A DNA stretch of 64,000 bases from JASLDZ01 sp038226305 (GTDB lineage Bacteria; Pseudomonadota; Alphaproteobacteria; Caulobacterales; Caulobacteraceae), in the NCBI GenBank assembly GCA_038226305.1, contig JBBRQN010000003.1, forward strand, positions 1 through 64,000, written 5' to 3'. Shown one piece after another: positions 49,725 through 57,523 of this stretch. The notes under the pieces were generated by a model that was not told the DNA's origin, made no database searches, and saw only the letters and a list, made by a program, of their open reading frames with translations. How positions within the stretch are numbered: the stretch's first letter is position 1; each line of letters starts with the position of its first letter. Made by a program: the position numbers and the translations under genes.

Positions 49725-50783
49725 ATGTCGCTCATCTTTCCCACGGCACCGCTCGTGAAGGCCTCCCTGCCGGGGCTGATGACCCCCAGCCACGCCTACA
49801 AGCCGTTCCGCTATCCGTGGGCTCACGAGTTCTGGAAGAAGCAGCAGCAGGTCCACTGGATGCCGGAGGAGGTTCCTCTGGGCGAAGACTGCAAGGACTG
49901 GGCAACCAAGCTGACGGACAAGGAGCGCAACCTCCTCACGCAGATATTCCGGTTCTTCACCCAGTCGGACATCGAGGTGAACGACAACTACATGGAACGC
50001 TACGCCCGCGTCTTCAAACCCACCGAGGTGAAGATGATGCTGAGCGCGTTCTCCAACATCGAGACAATCCATGTGGCCGCCTACGCGCTGCTGCTTGAGA
50101 CGATCGGCATGCCGGAGAGCGAGTTCGGGGCATTCCTCGAATACGAAGCCATGCGCGACAAGCACAGCTACATGCAGACCTTCGGGGTGGAGACCCACGC
50201 CGACGTCGCCCGCACCCTGGCCATGTTCGGCGCCTTCACCGAGGGGCTGCAGCTGTTCGCCAGCTTCGCCATGCTCCTGAACTTCCCGCGCTTCAACAAG
50301 ATGAAGGGCATGGGCCAGATCGTGAGCTGGAGCGTGCGCGACGAGAGCCTGCACTGCGAGGGCATGATCAAGCTCTACCACGCCTTCAACGCCGAGACGG
50401 GTGCGGTGACCAAAAGCGTGGCCGACGACATCATCGACAACTGCAAGACCGTGGTCGGCCTGGAGGACAAGTTCATCGACCTCGCCTTCGAGGCGGGCGA
50501 GGTGCAGGGCATGACGCCTGAGGACATCAAGAGCTACATCCGCTTCATCGCCGACTGGCGCCTGCGCCAGCTGCACCTGCCGCCCGTGTACGGCGTGACG
50601 GAGAACCCCCTCCCCTGGCTGCAGAGCCTGCTCTCGGGCGTGGAGCACGCGAACTTCTTCGAGGCCCGCTCCACCGAATACTCCAAGGCGGCCACCGAAG
50701 GGCGCTGGGAGGGCGGCGACGGCGTCTGGGCGAACTTCGACCGCCTGCTCCAGAAGCGCGGAGACCTTTTGGTCGCGCAGTAA
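49725..50783 (+). CDS. nrdB: Ribonucleotide reductase class Ia small subunit NrdB
   Basis: This 352-residue subunit provides the tyrosyl radical for reduction of ribonucleotides by NrdA. The diiron ligands and radical site are intact: SNIETIHVAAYALLLETIG has the Glu-x-x-His ligand pair and, four residues after the His, the radical tyrosine. The late ligands are seen in SVRDESLHCEGM and the early aspartate in TQSDIEVND. No nrdA is adjacent, so the large subunit must be elsewhere. A GGTTAACC palindrome (49671-49678) lies about 50 bases upstream. No convincing NrdR box was found by eye. Confidence 0.96.
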   Translation: MSLIFPTAPLVKASLPGLMTPSHAYKPFRYPWAHEFWKKQQQVHWMPEEVPLGEDCKDWATKLTDKERNLLTQIFRFFTQSDIEVNDNYMERYARVFKPTEVKMMLSAFSNIETIHVAAYALLLETIGMPESEFGAFLEYEAMRDKHSYMQTFGVETHADVARTLAMFGAFTEGLQLFASFAMLLNFPRFNKMKGMGQIVSWSVRDESLHCEGMIKLYHAFNAETGAVTKSVADDIIDNCKTVVGLEDKFIDLAFEAGEVQGMTPEDIKSYIRFIADWRLRQLHLPPVYGVTENPLPWLQSLLSGVEHANFFEARSTEYSKAATEGRWEGGDGVWANFDRLLQKRGDLLVAQ

Positions 50784-50784
50784 C

Positions 50785-50809
50785 GGAACACTGACCGCCA
50801 ACCCGGGTT
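50785..50809 (+). promoter_or_regulatory. Candidate EcfG-type (general stress sigma) promoter
   Basis: GGAAC (50785-50789), a 16-base spacer and GGTT (50806-50809) match the alphaproteobacterial EcfG/SigT consensus GGAAC-N16/17-CGTT except for one base of the -10 element. It starts one base after the nrdB stop and lies 29 bases before the GTG of the DUF2945 gene, a sensible promoter distance. Confidence 0.5.
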
Positions 50810-50837
50810 GATTGCTCCTGAAGCTGAGGAGCGCATC

Positions 50838-51053
50838 GTGGCCGCATCGAAGTCCCTGAAGGTGGGCGACAAGGTGGAGTGGGACAGCTCAGGCGGTCAC
50901 TCCAAGGGCAAGGTCGTGGCCAAGGTCACCGGCACGGCCAAGGTGAAGGGTCACGTGGCCAAGGCTTCCATGGAACACCCGGAGTTCAAGGTGAAGAGCG
51001 ACAAGTCGGGCAAGACGGCGATCCACAAGCCGGAAAGCCTCAAGAAGGCCTGA
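50838..51053 (+). CDS. DUF2945 / hypervirulence-associated TUDOR-like domain protein
   Basis: This 71-residue basic protein has the DUF2945 pattern: LKVGDKVEWDSSGGHSKGKVVAKVTG, then HPEFKVKSDKSGKTAIHKPESLKKA. The fold is predicted to be an SH3/TUDOR-like barrel; function is unknown, although such genes are often stress-linked in alphaproteobacteria. The GTG at 50838 has GAGGAG eight bases upstream and is preferred to the TTG at 50808, which would lie in the promoter. A candidate EcfG-type promoter precedes it. A 7-bp inverted repeat, GCCTGAT/ATCAGGC (51048-51076), over the stop may be a weak terminator. Confidence 0.85.
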   Translation: MAASKSLKVGDKVEWDSSGGHSKGKVVAKVTGTAKVKGHVAKASMEHPEFKVKSDKSGKTAIHKPESLKKA

Positions 51054-51138
51054 TCCTCAGGGCCAGCCCATCAGGCTCGGGCAGGCTGCCGCGGACCAAG
51101 CCGGTCGCGCGATGGCGCAAGGCTGACTATAGGAGGCC

Positions 51139-52617
51139 ATGACCGCCTCTCCCCAAGCCGACCTCGCCCACCCCGACCTCTCTGCGATCGTCGATGAGCT
51201 GTCGGCGATCTACGCCCGATCCGTGGCGGCCCTGCGCAGCGCTCTCGCGGCCTACCTGCGGCACGGCACCCGGCCCGACTTGGAAGCCCGCGCCAACGGC
51301 CTGTTCTGCTATCCCGAACTGAAGGTGAACTACGCCCCGGATGGCCCGGTGCCCCGGGTCGCTCGCGCCTTCGCCCGCCTCACCCTGGCCGGCACCTACG
51401 CCACCACCATCACCCGGCCCGAGGTGTTCCGCGCCTATCTGATCGAGCAGCTGCGGCTTCTGGTGCGCGACTATGGCGTCACCGTCACCGCCGGGGTGTC
51501 GCAGCAAGAAATCCCCTACCCCTACGTACTGGACGGGGCCGACGACCTGCGGCTGGACGGGGCGCAGAGCGCAGACCTCGCCCGCTGGTTTCCCGCCACC
51601 CGGCTGGCCGCGATCGGCGACGAGGTGCCCGACGGGGTGTGGTCTCCCGCCCTGGAGGATGCCCGGCCGCTCAGCCTGTTCGACGCCCCGCGGGTGGACT
51701 TCTCCCTCGCCCGGCTGAAGCACTACACCGGCGCCCCGGCCGAGGACCTGCAGCCCTTCGTGCTGTTCACCAACTACACGCGCTACGTGGACGAGTTCGT
51801 GCGCTGGGCGGTTGAGGAGCTGAAGCGGCCCGACAGCCCCTATGCCCGCCTCTCCGCCTCGGGCGCGGCCCCCGTCACCGCCGACACGCCGGACGGGGAA
51901 GGCCAGGTGGGCAACGGCAACTGGCGCAAGCACCAGATGCCCGCCTACCACCTCGTGGGGAAGGACGGGTCCGCCGGGGTCAGCCTTGTGAACATCGGCG
52001 TCGGGCCCTCCAACGCCAAGACCATCTGTGATCACCTGGCGGTGCTGCGGCCGCAGGCGTGGCTGATGATCGGTCACTGCGGGGGCCTGCGCCCAAGCCA
52101 GACCATCGGCGACTACGTGCTGGCCCACGCCTACCTGCGCGACGACCACGTGCTGGATGCCGTGCTGCCCGTGGAGATCCCCATCCCCGCCATCGCCGAA
52201 GTGCAGCGCGCCCTCTACCAGGCCGCCGAACAGGTCTCCGGCGAGAACGGCGACGACCTCAAGCGCCGCTTGCGCACCGGCACCGTGGTCACCACGGACG
52301 ACCGCAACTGGGAGCTGCGCTACACCTCCAGCGCCCTGCGCTTCAATCAGAGCCGGGCGGTGGCGATCGACATGGAAAGCGCCACCATCGCCGCCCAGGG
52401 CTACCGCTTCCGCGTGCCCTACGGCACGCTCCTCTGCGTGTCGGACAAGCCCCTGCACGGGGAGCTGAAGCTGCCGGGCCAGGCCAACCGGTTCTACGAC
52501 CAGGCCATCTCGCAGCACCTGCACATCGGACTGGCAGCGGTGGAGCTTTTGCGGGCAGAGGGCGGCAAGCTGCACTCCCGCAAGCTGCGCGCCTTCGACG
52601 AGCCGCCTTTCCGCTAA
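51139..52617 (+). CDS. amn: AMP nucleosidase Amn
   Basis: This 492-residue enzyme hydrolyses AMP to adenine and ribose 5-phosphate, controlling adenylate pools. The N-terminal AMP-nucleosidase domain includes GLFCYPELKVNYAPDGPVPRVARAFARL and TITRPEVFRAYL. The C-terminal nucleoside-phosphorylase-like domain has VNIGVGPSNAKTICDHLAVLRPQAWLMIGHCGGLRPSQTIGDYVLAHAY and the late AVAIDMESATIAAQGYRFRVPYGTLLCVSDKPLHGELK, with the catalytic Asp in SDKP. Length is normal. It stands alone between the DUF2945 gene and the sensor kinase. Confidence 0.96.
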   Translation: MTASPQADLAHPDLSAIVDELSAIYARSVAALRSALAAYLRHGTRPDLEARANGLFCYPELKVNYAPDGPVPRVARAFARLTLAGTYATTITRPEVFRAYLIEQLRLLVRDYGVTVTAGVSQQEIPYPYVLDGADDLRLDGAQSADLARWFPATRLAAIGDEVPDGVWSPALEDARPLSLFDAPRVDFSLARLKHYTGAPAEDLQPFVLFTNYTRYVDEFVRWAVEELKRPDSPYARLSASGAAPVTADTPDGEGQVGNGNWRKHQMPAYHLVGKDGSAGVSLVNIGVGPSNAKTICDHLAVLRPQAWLMIGHCGGLRPSQTIGDYVLAHAYLRDDHVLDAVLPVEIPIPAIAEVQRALYQAAEQVSGENGDDLKRRLRTGTVVTTDDRNWELRYTSSALRFNQSRAVAIDMESATIAAQGYRFRVPYGTLLCVSDKPLHGELKLPGQANRFYDQAISQHLHIGLAAVELLRAEGGKLHSRKLRAFDEPPFR

Positions 52618-52654
52618 GGTTGACCTCGCCTTTTTGGGGCCTGATACGGGGTTT

Positions 52655-52741
52655 ATGGACCTGCCGCCGCCGTTTCGGGCGCGCAGCCTCCGACCCGCGC
52701 AGTCCGCCCGGGGCCCTGTCATGAAAGCGGCTCCGGCTTGA
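52655..52741 (+). CDS. Putative 28-codon leader ORF overlapping the HWE kinase start
   Basis: An ATG at 52655 opens a 28-codon frame that ends TGA at 52739-52741, overlapping the TTG start of the kinase as TTGA. The kinase TTG has no evident Shine-Dalgarno of its own, so translation through this ORF could deliver ribosomes to it. The peptide is Pro/Arg-rich and unlike known families. In GC-rich DNA such ORFs can arise by chance. Confidence 0.35.
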   Translation: MDLPPPFRARSLRPAQSARGPVMKAAPA

Positions 52742-54096
52742 TCGTCAACGATGCGGAATTCAGGGCGCTGGCGGACAACCTGCCGACCCTGTGCTGGATC
52801 GCGAACGCCGACGGCTACATCGTCTGGTACAACCGGGGCTGGTACGACTACACCGGCACGACCCCCGCCGAGATGGAGGGCTGGGGCTGGCGCTCCGTCC
52901 ACGATCCCCAAGAGCTTCCGGCCGTCATGGAACGGTGGACCGCCAGCATCTCGTCGGGTGAGCCGTTCGAGATGGTGTTTCCCCTCAAGGGGGCCGATGG
53001 CCGCTTCCGGCCCTTCCTGACCCGCATCAACCCCTACCGCAACGAAGCCGGCGAGCTGGTGCGGTGGTTCGGCGTGAACACCGAAATCTCGCTCCAGGTC
53101 GAAGCCGAGGTGGCCCTGAAGGAGAAGGATGCCAGCTTCGGCGTGCTGGCCGACACCATGCCGCAGATGGTTTGGTCGACCCTGCCCGACGGCTTCCACG
53201 ACTACTACAACGCCCGCTGGTACGAGTTCACCGGCATGCCCGTGGGCTCCACGGACGGGGAGGCCTGGAACGGCATGTTCCACCCCGAGGATCAGGACCG
53301 CGCCTGGGAGCGCTGGCGCCGGTCGCTGGCCACGGGCGAGCCCTACGAGATCGAATATCGTCTGCGTCATCACACCGGCGCCTACCGCTGGGTGCTGGGC
53401 CGCGCCCTGCCCCTGCGCTCACCCGAAGGGGTGATCATTCGCTGGTTCGGCACCTGCACCGACATCGACGACGCCAAGAAGCTGGAGGAGGAGCGCTCGC
53501 TCGTCGCCAACGAGCTGAGCCACCGGATCAAGAACATCTTCTCGGTGATCTCGGGCCTGATCCACCTGTCGGCGCGCACCTTCCCCGAGGCCAAGCCGTT
53601 CGCCACCGCCCTGCGCGACCGGGTGACGGCGCTGGGCCGGGCGCATGACTTCGTGCGGCCGCACAGCGCCCTGTCGCGGCCCACCAGCCGCAGCACGACC
53701 CTGTTCAACCTCCTGTCCGACCTCCTCGCCCCCTACCAGGACGGCGACCGGTTCTCGATGACCGGCGACGACATGGAGGTGGACGATCGCGCGGCCACCC
53801 CGCTGGCCCTCGTGTTCCACGAGCTGGCCACCAACGCCGCCAAGTACGGGGCCCTGACCACCGAAACCGGTCGCGTGCGCCTGTCGGCCAAGACCGGGGC
53901 GGATGGCTACACCATCGTGTGGAGCGAGAGCGGCGGCCCGCCCACGGCGGCCCCTACGCGTACGGGCTTCGGCTCGAACCTGGCGCTGATCAGCGTGCAG
54001 AGCCAGCTCGGCGGCACCATCGCCTACGACTGGCGGGAAAGCGGCCTAGCCGTGACCCTCGTCATCCCCCTCGCTTCCATGAGCCGCCCGAAATAG
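52738..54096 (+). CDS. PAS-PAS sensor histidine kinase, HWE family
   Basis: This 452-residue cytoplasmic kinase has two PAS domains (about 5-118 and 132-245, each ending in a RWFG...D/E-I PAC-like stretch) and a C-terminal HWE kinase module. The H-box is ELSHRIKNIFSVISGLIHLSAR with His262. The N-box is VFHELATNAAKYGALTTETGRV, and the WxE signature is in IVWSESGGPP, which defines the HWE family. The start is a TTG at 52738. A single-domain receiver protein is encoded convergently 24 bases away and is its likely partner. PAS ligands are unknown; HWE kinases often sense light, redox or stress. Confidence 0.92.
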   Translation: MIVNDAEFRALADNLPTLCWIANADGYIVWYNRGWYDYTGTTPAEMEGWGWRSVHDPQELPAVMERWTASISSGEPFEMVFPLKGADGRFRPFLTRINPYRNEAGELVRWFGVNTEISLQVEAEVALKEKDASFGVLADTMPQMVWSTLPDGFHDYYNARWYEFTGMPVGSTDGEAWNGMFHPEDQDRAWERWRRSLATGEPYEIEYRLRHHTGAYRWVLGRALPLRSPEGVIIRWFGTCTDIDDAKKLEEERSLVANELSHRIKNIFSVISGLIHLSARTFPEAKPFATALRDRVTALGRAHDFVRPHSALSRPTSRSTTLFNLLSDLLAPYQDGDRFSMTGDDMEVDDRAATPLALVFHELATNAAKYGALTTETGRVRLSAKTGADGYTIVWSESGGPPTAAPTRTGFGSNLALISVQSQLGGTIAYDWRESGLAVTLVIPLASMSRPK

Positions 54097-54120
54097 CCGG
54101 GCGGCCCTGCCTTCCCAGGC

Positions 54121-54570
54121 TCAGGCCTGCATGCGGGGGAAGAGGGCGATCTGGGGCGGGGTGTAGTCGATGGGCTGGCGGGTACGGTGCCGCTCGGCGA
54201 AGTCGATCACCTCGGCGGTCATCACGTCGGTGACGGGCTTGCAGACCACGCCCAGCGTTCCCGGGACATCGAGGCCGAGGCGCGACGGGTTGGCCGTCAT
54301 GAACACCACGGTGAGGCCGAATTCCTGAGCGAGCCGCAGGCCGATGGTCGGGCCGGTCTCGCCGTCGCGCAGGTTCACATCCACCAGAGCGATCTCGGCG
54401 TGGGCGGCCAGTTCCAGCGCCGTCTTCATGTCAGCCGCAATGCCTACGACCGCATGGCCGAGCTCTTCCGCCACGGCTTCCAGCTCCATGGCGACGAGAA
54501 TCTCGTCTTCAACGACCAGGATGCCGGCACGACGACGGTCCTTATTCTTGCGTGGCGGACATGAACCCAC
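54121..54570 (-). CDS. Single-domain response regulator
   Basis: This 149-residue protein is one receiver domain with no output domain. Acidic pocket residues lie in ILVVEDE (21-23), the phospho-acceptor is Asp64 in IALVDVNLRDG, and the signalling Thr92 (FMTAN) and Lys111 (VCKPV) are present. The C-terminus (TPPQIALFPRMQA) is a short tail. Receivers of this kind commonly pair with HWE kinases, and the convergent kinase ends 24 bases away. The GTG at 54570 (VGSCPPRKNK) is the best in-frame start. An out-of-frame ATG nearby leads to a stop after seven codons. Confidence 0.85.
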   Translation of the reverse strand: MGSCPPRKNKDRRRAGILVVEDEILVAMELEAVAEELGHAVVGIAADMKTALELAAHAEIALVDVNLRDGETGPTIGLRLAQEFGLTVVFMTANPSRLGLDVPGTLGVVCKPVTDVMTAEVIDFAERHRTRQPIDYTPPQIALFPRMQA

Positions 54571-54732
54571 GCGAACCTGTATAGTTCCCGCCGTCCTATC
54601 AAGAGGTTGACCTCCCCAAAGCCAGGCAGTGCGGCCCGGCGCCCACGGTTTGCCGGCTTCGTCGCCCGACTCGCGCGGCCACGCGGCGGCGTCGGCTTCC
54701 CTCCGTGCTGGCGAGCCGCTAGCGTCTGGCGG

Positions 54733-55194
54733 ATGTACACGCCGCCGAAAACCTGGGTGCGAGTGGCCCTCGCCGGCCTCGCCCTTGCCGCCGTGATCGG
54801 CCTGTATGTGGGCGTGAGCCGCAGCGGGGCCGGGGCCGCGGGCATCGCCGCCGATCCGGGCGCACCCCTGCCCTCCTCCACCACCCTGGCCAAGGCTCTC
54901 CCTGATGGCCCCCTGATCGACGAGGACCGCGTGCGCGTGCTCGCCCGCCAGGAGGCCGAGGCCGCCCTGGCCCGCACCCGCACCGTTCGGAAATCGGCGA
55001 CACCGGACGACAGCGCCGATCCAGCAGGGGACGCCACCGACACGGCAGTGGCGGGCGCAGCCCCCAAGCCGCCGTCTCTGCCCAAGGCCACTGCCTCCAC
55101 GGGCGCGGCCTCTGCGGCCTCGAAAGCGACCGGTGCCGCGGTTCGCACCACCCCGCCTGCCACCCTGGCTCCCGGCCAGCCTATCCCCTACTGA
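54733..55194 (+). CDS. Hypothetical single-pass membrane or exported protein
   Basis: This 153-residue protein has an N-terminal hydrophobic segment (about 8-28, WVRVALAGLALAAVIGLYVGVS) and a low-complexity Ala/Pro/Ser/Thr-rich remainder with a charged middle (LIDEDRVRVLARQEAEAALARTR, about 55-80) and the end PATLAPGQPIPY. This looks like a membrane-anchored periplasmic linker protein. No family is recognised. The ATG at 54733 gives a sensible membrane segment. It is divergent from the response regulator and precedes the PBP gene by 153 bases, so a link to wall synthesis is possible but unproven. Confidence 0.6.
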   Translation: MYTPPKTWVRVALAGLALAAVIGLYVGVSRSGAGAAGIAADPGAPLPSSTTLAKALPDGPLIDEDRVRVLARQEAEAALARTRTVRKSATPDDSADPAGDATDTAVAGAAPKPPSLPKATASTGAASAASKATGAAVRTTPPATLAPGQPIPY

Positions 55195-55347
55195 GCCTTC
55201 CCGGCTGCGTTGCGGCGGCGTCGCGCCACAATGGTGCCTCCACCCTCGCAGACGCTCACGAAGGCGTGATATGCAGCCGCTTCCGCTGCGTCTGAGCGCG
55301 GATCGGCCGGGCCGCCTTGAGTTCGGCCCTCGGGGAGTGCGGCGTCC

Positions 55348-57492
55348 ATGACGTTCGGAGGCGGTCAAGGCGGGAGCGCAGGTCGCGGCCTGTTCGACGG
55401 GCGCCCCCGGCTGCGCGCCACCGTCTACTGGGGCGCGGTGGCCTCGGTTTGGCTGCTGATCGTGGCGGTGGCGGTGATCGCCTTCTTCGCCCGCGGCCTG
55501 CCCGACACCAACACGCTGACCGCCATCCAGCGCCAGCCCGCCATCAGCTACCTCGACCGGTCAGGCGCGCTGATCGCCGTGCGCGGCAGCCAGTACGCCC
55601 CGCCGGTCGATCTCGACAGCCTGCCCGCCTACGTGCCCGCCGCCTTCGTCGCGATCGAGGACCACAACTTCTACCACCACATGGGCTTCGACATGGGGGG
55701 CATCGTCCGCTCCCTCGCCTACAACGTCAGCCATCACGGCGGCCCCCTGCGGGGCGGCTCGACGATCACCCAGCAGCTCGCCAAGAACCTGTTCCTCACC
55801 CCCGCGCAGACTCCCAAGCGCAAGGTGCAGGAGCTGCTGCTCTCGGTCTGGCTGGAGTGGAAGTTCAAGAAGAAGCAGATCCTGGCGCTCTACATGAACC
55901 GGGTAAACTTCGGCGGCGGCGCCTACGGCATCGAGGCGGCGGCCCAGCGCTATTTCAACAAGCCCGCCAGCCAGCTCTCCATCGGGGAGTCGGCGCTTCT
56001 GGCGGGCCTCCTCAAGGCCCCAACCCGCTACAGCCCGGTGAACGATCAGGAGCGCGCCGCCCGCCGCGCCACCATCGTTCTGGACCGCATGGTGCAGACC
56101 CGCGCCATCACGGTGGCGCAGGAGCAGGAGGCGTTCGCTCGCCCGGTGATCTTCTCCAAGACCCTGTCGAGCCAGCATGCCCAGTACTTCGTGGACTGGG
56201 TCGACGCCCAGCTGCGCGCCATCCTCGGCGGGCGCCCGGAGGAGCTGCAGAAGGATCTGGTGGTCGAGACCACGCTCGATCTCCCCATCGACACCGCCGC
56301 TGAACTCTCCGCCAGCCAGGTGGTGGAGCGCGATGCCAAGCAGGGCGTGGGCAACGCCGCCGTCGTCGCGCTCGATTCCGAGGGCCGGGTGCGGGCCATG
56401 ATCGGCGGCGTGTCCTACGGACAGAGCCAGTTCAACCGCGCGGTGGACGCCCGGCGCCAGGCGGGCAGTTCGTGGAAGCCCTTCGTCTACCTCACCGCGA
56501 TGGAGGCCGGCCGAACCCCCGACGTGCAGGTGATGGACGAGCCGTTCAGCGTCGGCAGCTGGACGCCCAAGAACTACACCAACAAGTACCTCGGCCAGAT
56601 CACCCTCGCGACGGCCCTGGCCCAGTCGATCAACACCGTGGCCGCCCGCCTCGCCAACGAGGTCGGCACCGACGCGGTGGCCCGCACCGCGCGGCGCCTC
56701 GGCATCACCAGCGCCATCAACACCGACCCGGCGATGGCGCTCGGCACCTCCAGCGTCAGCCCGCTCGAGATGGCGCAGGCCTACGTCCCGTTCTCCAACG
56801 GGGGCATCAAGGCCCCCGCCTGGGGCATCGAGCGCATCCGCACCGCCGACGGCCAGATCCTCTACGAGCACCACGTGGACCAGCGCACCGCGGTGATCGC
56901 CAACCCGGCGCTCAGCTACATGAACCGCATGCTGCGCGGCGTGATGACCAGCCCCGGCACCGGCGCGCGCGCCGCCATCAAGGGCTACGACATCGCGGGC
57001 AAGACCGGCACCACATCCGATTATCGCGACGCCTGGTTCGTGGGCTACACGGGCGGCTTCGTCGCCGCCGTGTGGGTGGGCAAGGACGACAACTCCCCCA
57101 TGAAGAAGGTCACCGGCGGCGGCGCCCCGGCCGAGATCTGGCGCGCCTTCATGTCGGCCGCCCTGCCGAGGCTGAAAGTGGCCGCAATCCCCGCCGGACC
57201 CGACGCCCCCCCGCAGGCCGCCGAGGCCGCGGGGAGCGAAGACCCGATCAACGACCTCCTCAAGAAGTCGGGCGAGAATGGCGAGGGCGGTGCCGTGGCC
57301 CTGCCCGCCTCTTCCGGAGACGAAACCCCTGCCGAGCGGCAGGATCGCCTCGACCGCGAACGCTTCGAGAAGGAGCGCGACGCCGCTATCGGCCCGGCCC
57401 CGAAACCCCCCGCCCCGGCCCGGGCGCCCGATGCCGGCTATGCCCCCCGCGACCGCGACGCCATCGACAAGCTGATGCGCGGTCCGAACTGA
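55348..57492 (+). CDS. Class A penicillin-binding protein (PBP1-like glycosyltransferase/transpeptidase)
   Basis: This 714-residue bifunctional enzyme polymerises and crosslinks peptidoglycan. One membrane helix (about 27-49) precedes the GT51 domain: catalytic Glu104 in FVAIEDHNFYHHMGFD, then RGGSTITQQLAKNLFL (136-150) and KKQILALYMNRVNFGGGAYG. The transpeptidase domain has AGSSWKPF (nucleophile Ser374, Lys377), the SxN motif in AQSINTVAARL and KTGTT. The C-terminal 110 residues are a charged, Pro-rich tail (RQDRLDRERFEKERDAA). The ATG at 55348 has GGGAG about 11 bases upstream. Caulobacter has several paralogues and I cannot say which this is. Confidence 0.93.
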   Translation: MTFGGGQGGSAGRGLFDGRPRLRATVYWGAVASVWLLIVAVAVIAFFARGLPDTNTLTAIQRQPAISYLDRSGALIAVRGSQYAPPVDLDSLPAYVPAAFVAIEDHNFYHHMGFDMGGIVRSLAYNVSHHGGPLRGGSTITQQLAKNLFLTPAQTPKRKVQELLLSVWLEWKFKKKQILALYMNRVNFGGGAYGIEAAAQRYFNKPASQLSIGESALLAGLLKAPTRYSPVNDQERAARRATIVLDRMVQTRAITVAQEQEAFARPVIFSKTLSSQHAQYFVDWVDAQLRAILGGRPEELQKDLVVETTLDLPIDTAAELSASQVVERDAKQGVGNAAVVALDSEGRVRAMIGGVSYGQSQFNRAVDARRQAGSSWKPFVYLTAMEAGRTPDVQVMDEPFSVGSWTPKNYTNKYLGQITLATALAQSINTVAARLANEVGTDAVARTARRLGITSAINTDPAMALGTSSVSPLEMAQAYVPFSNGGIKAPAWGIERIRTADGQILYEHHVDQRTAVIANPALSYMNRMLRGVMTSPGTGARAAIKGYDIAGKTGTTSDYRDAWFVGYTGGFVAAVWVGKDDNSPMKKVTGGGAPAEIWRAFMSAALPRLKVAAIPAGPDAPPQAAEAAGSEDPINDLLKKSGENGEGGAVALPASSGDETPAERQDRLDRERFEKERDAAIGPAPKPPAPARAPDAGYAPRDRDAIDKLMRGPN

Positions 57493-57523
57493 CGCGGTTG
57501 CACAAACCGCCCGCCGCCCGCAC

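Noticed and set aside
51127..53373. Long antisense frame over amn and the HWE kinase, 748 codons
   Set aside because: It spans two unrelated genes on the other strand that carry clear family motifs; the antisense product has low-complexity composition.
55271..55351. 26-codon ORF overlapping the PBP start (ATGA)
   Set aside because: The PBP ATG has its own GGGAG ribosome site, so coupling is not needed; likely chance in GC-rich DNA.
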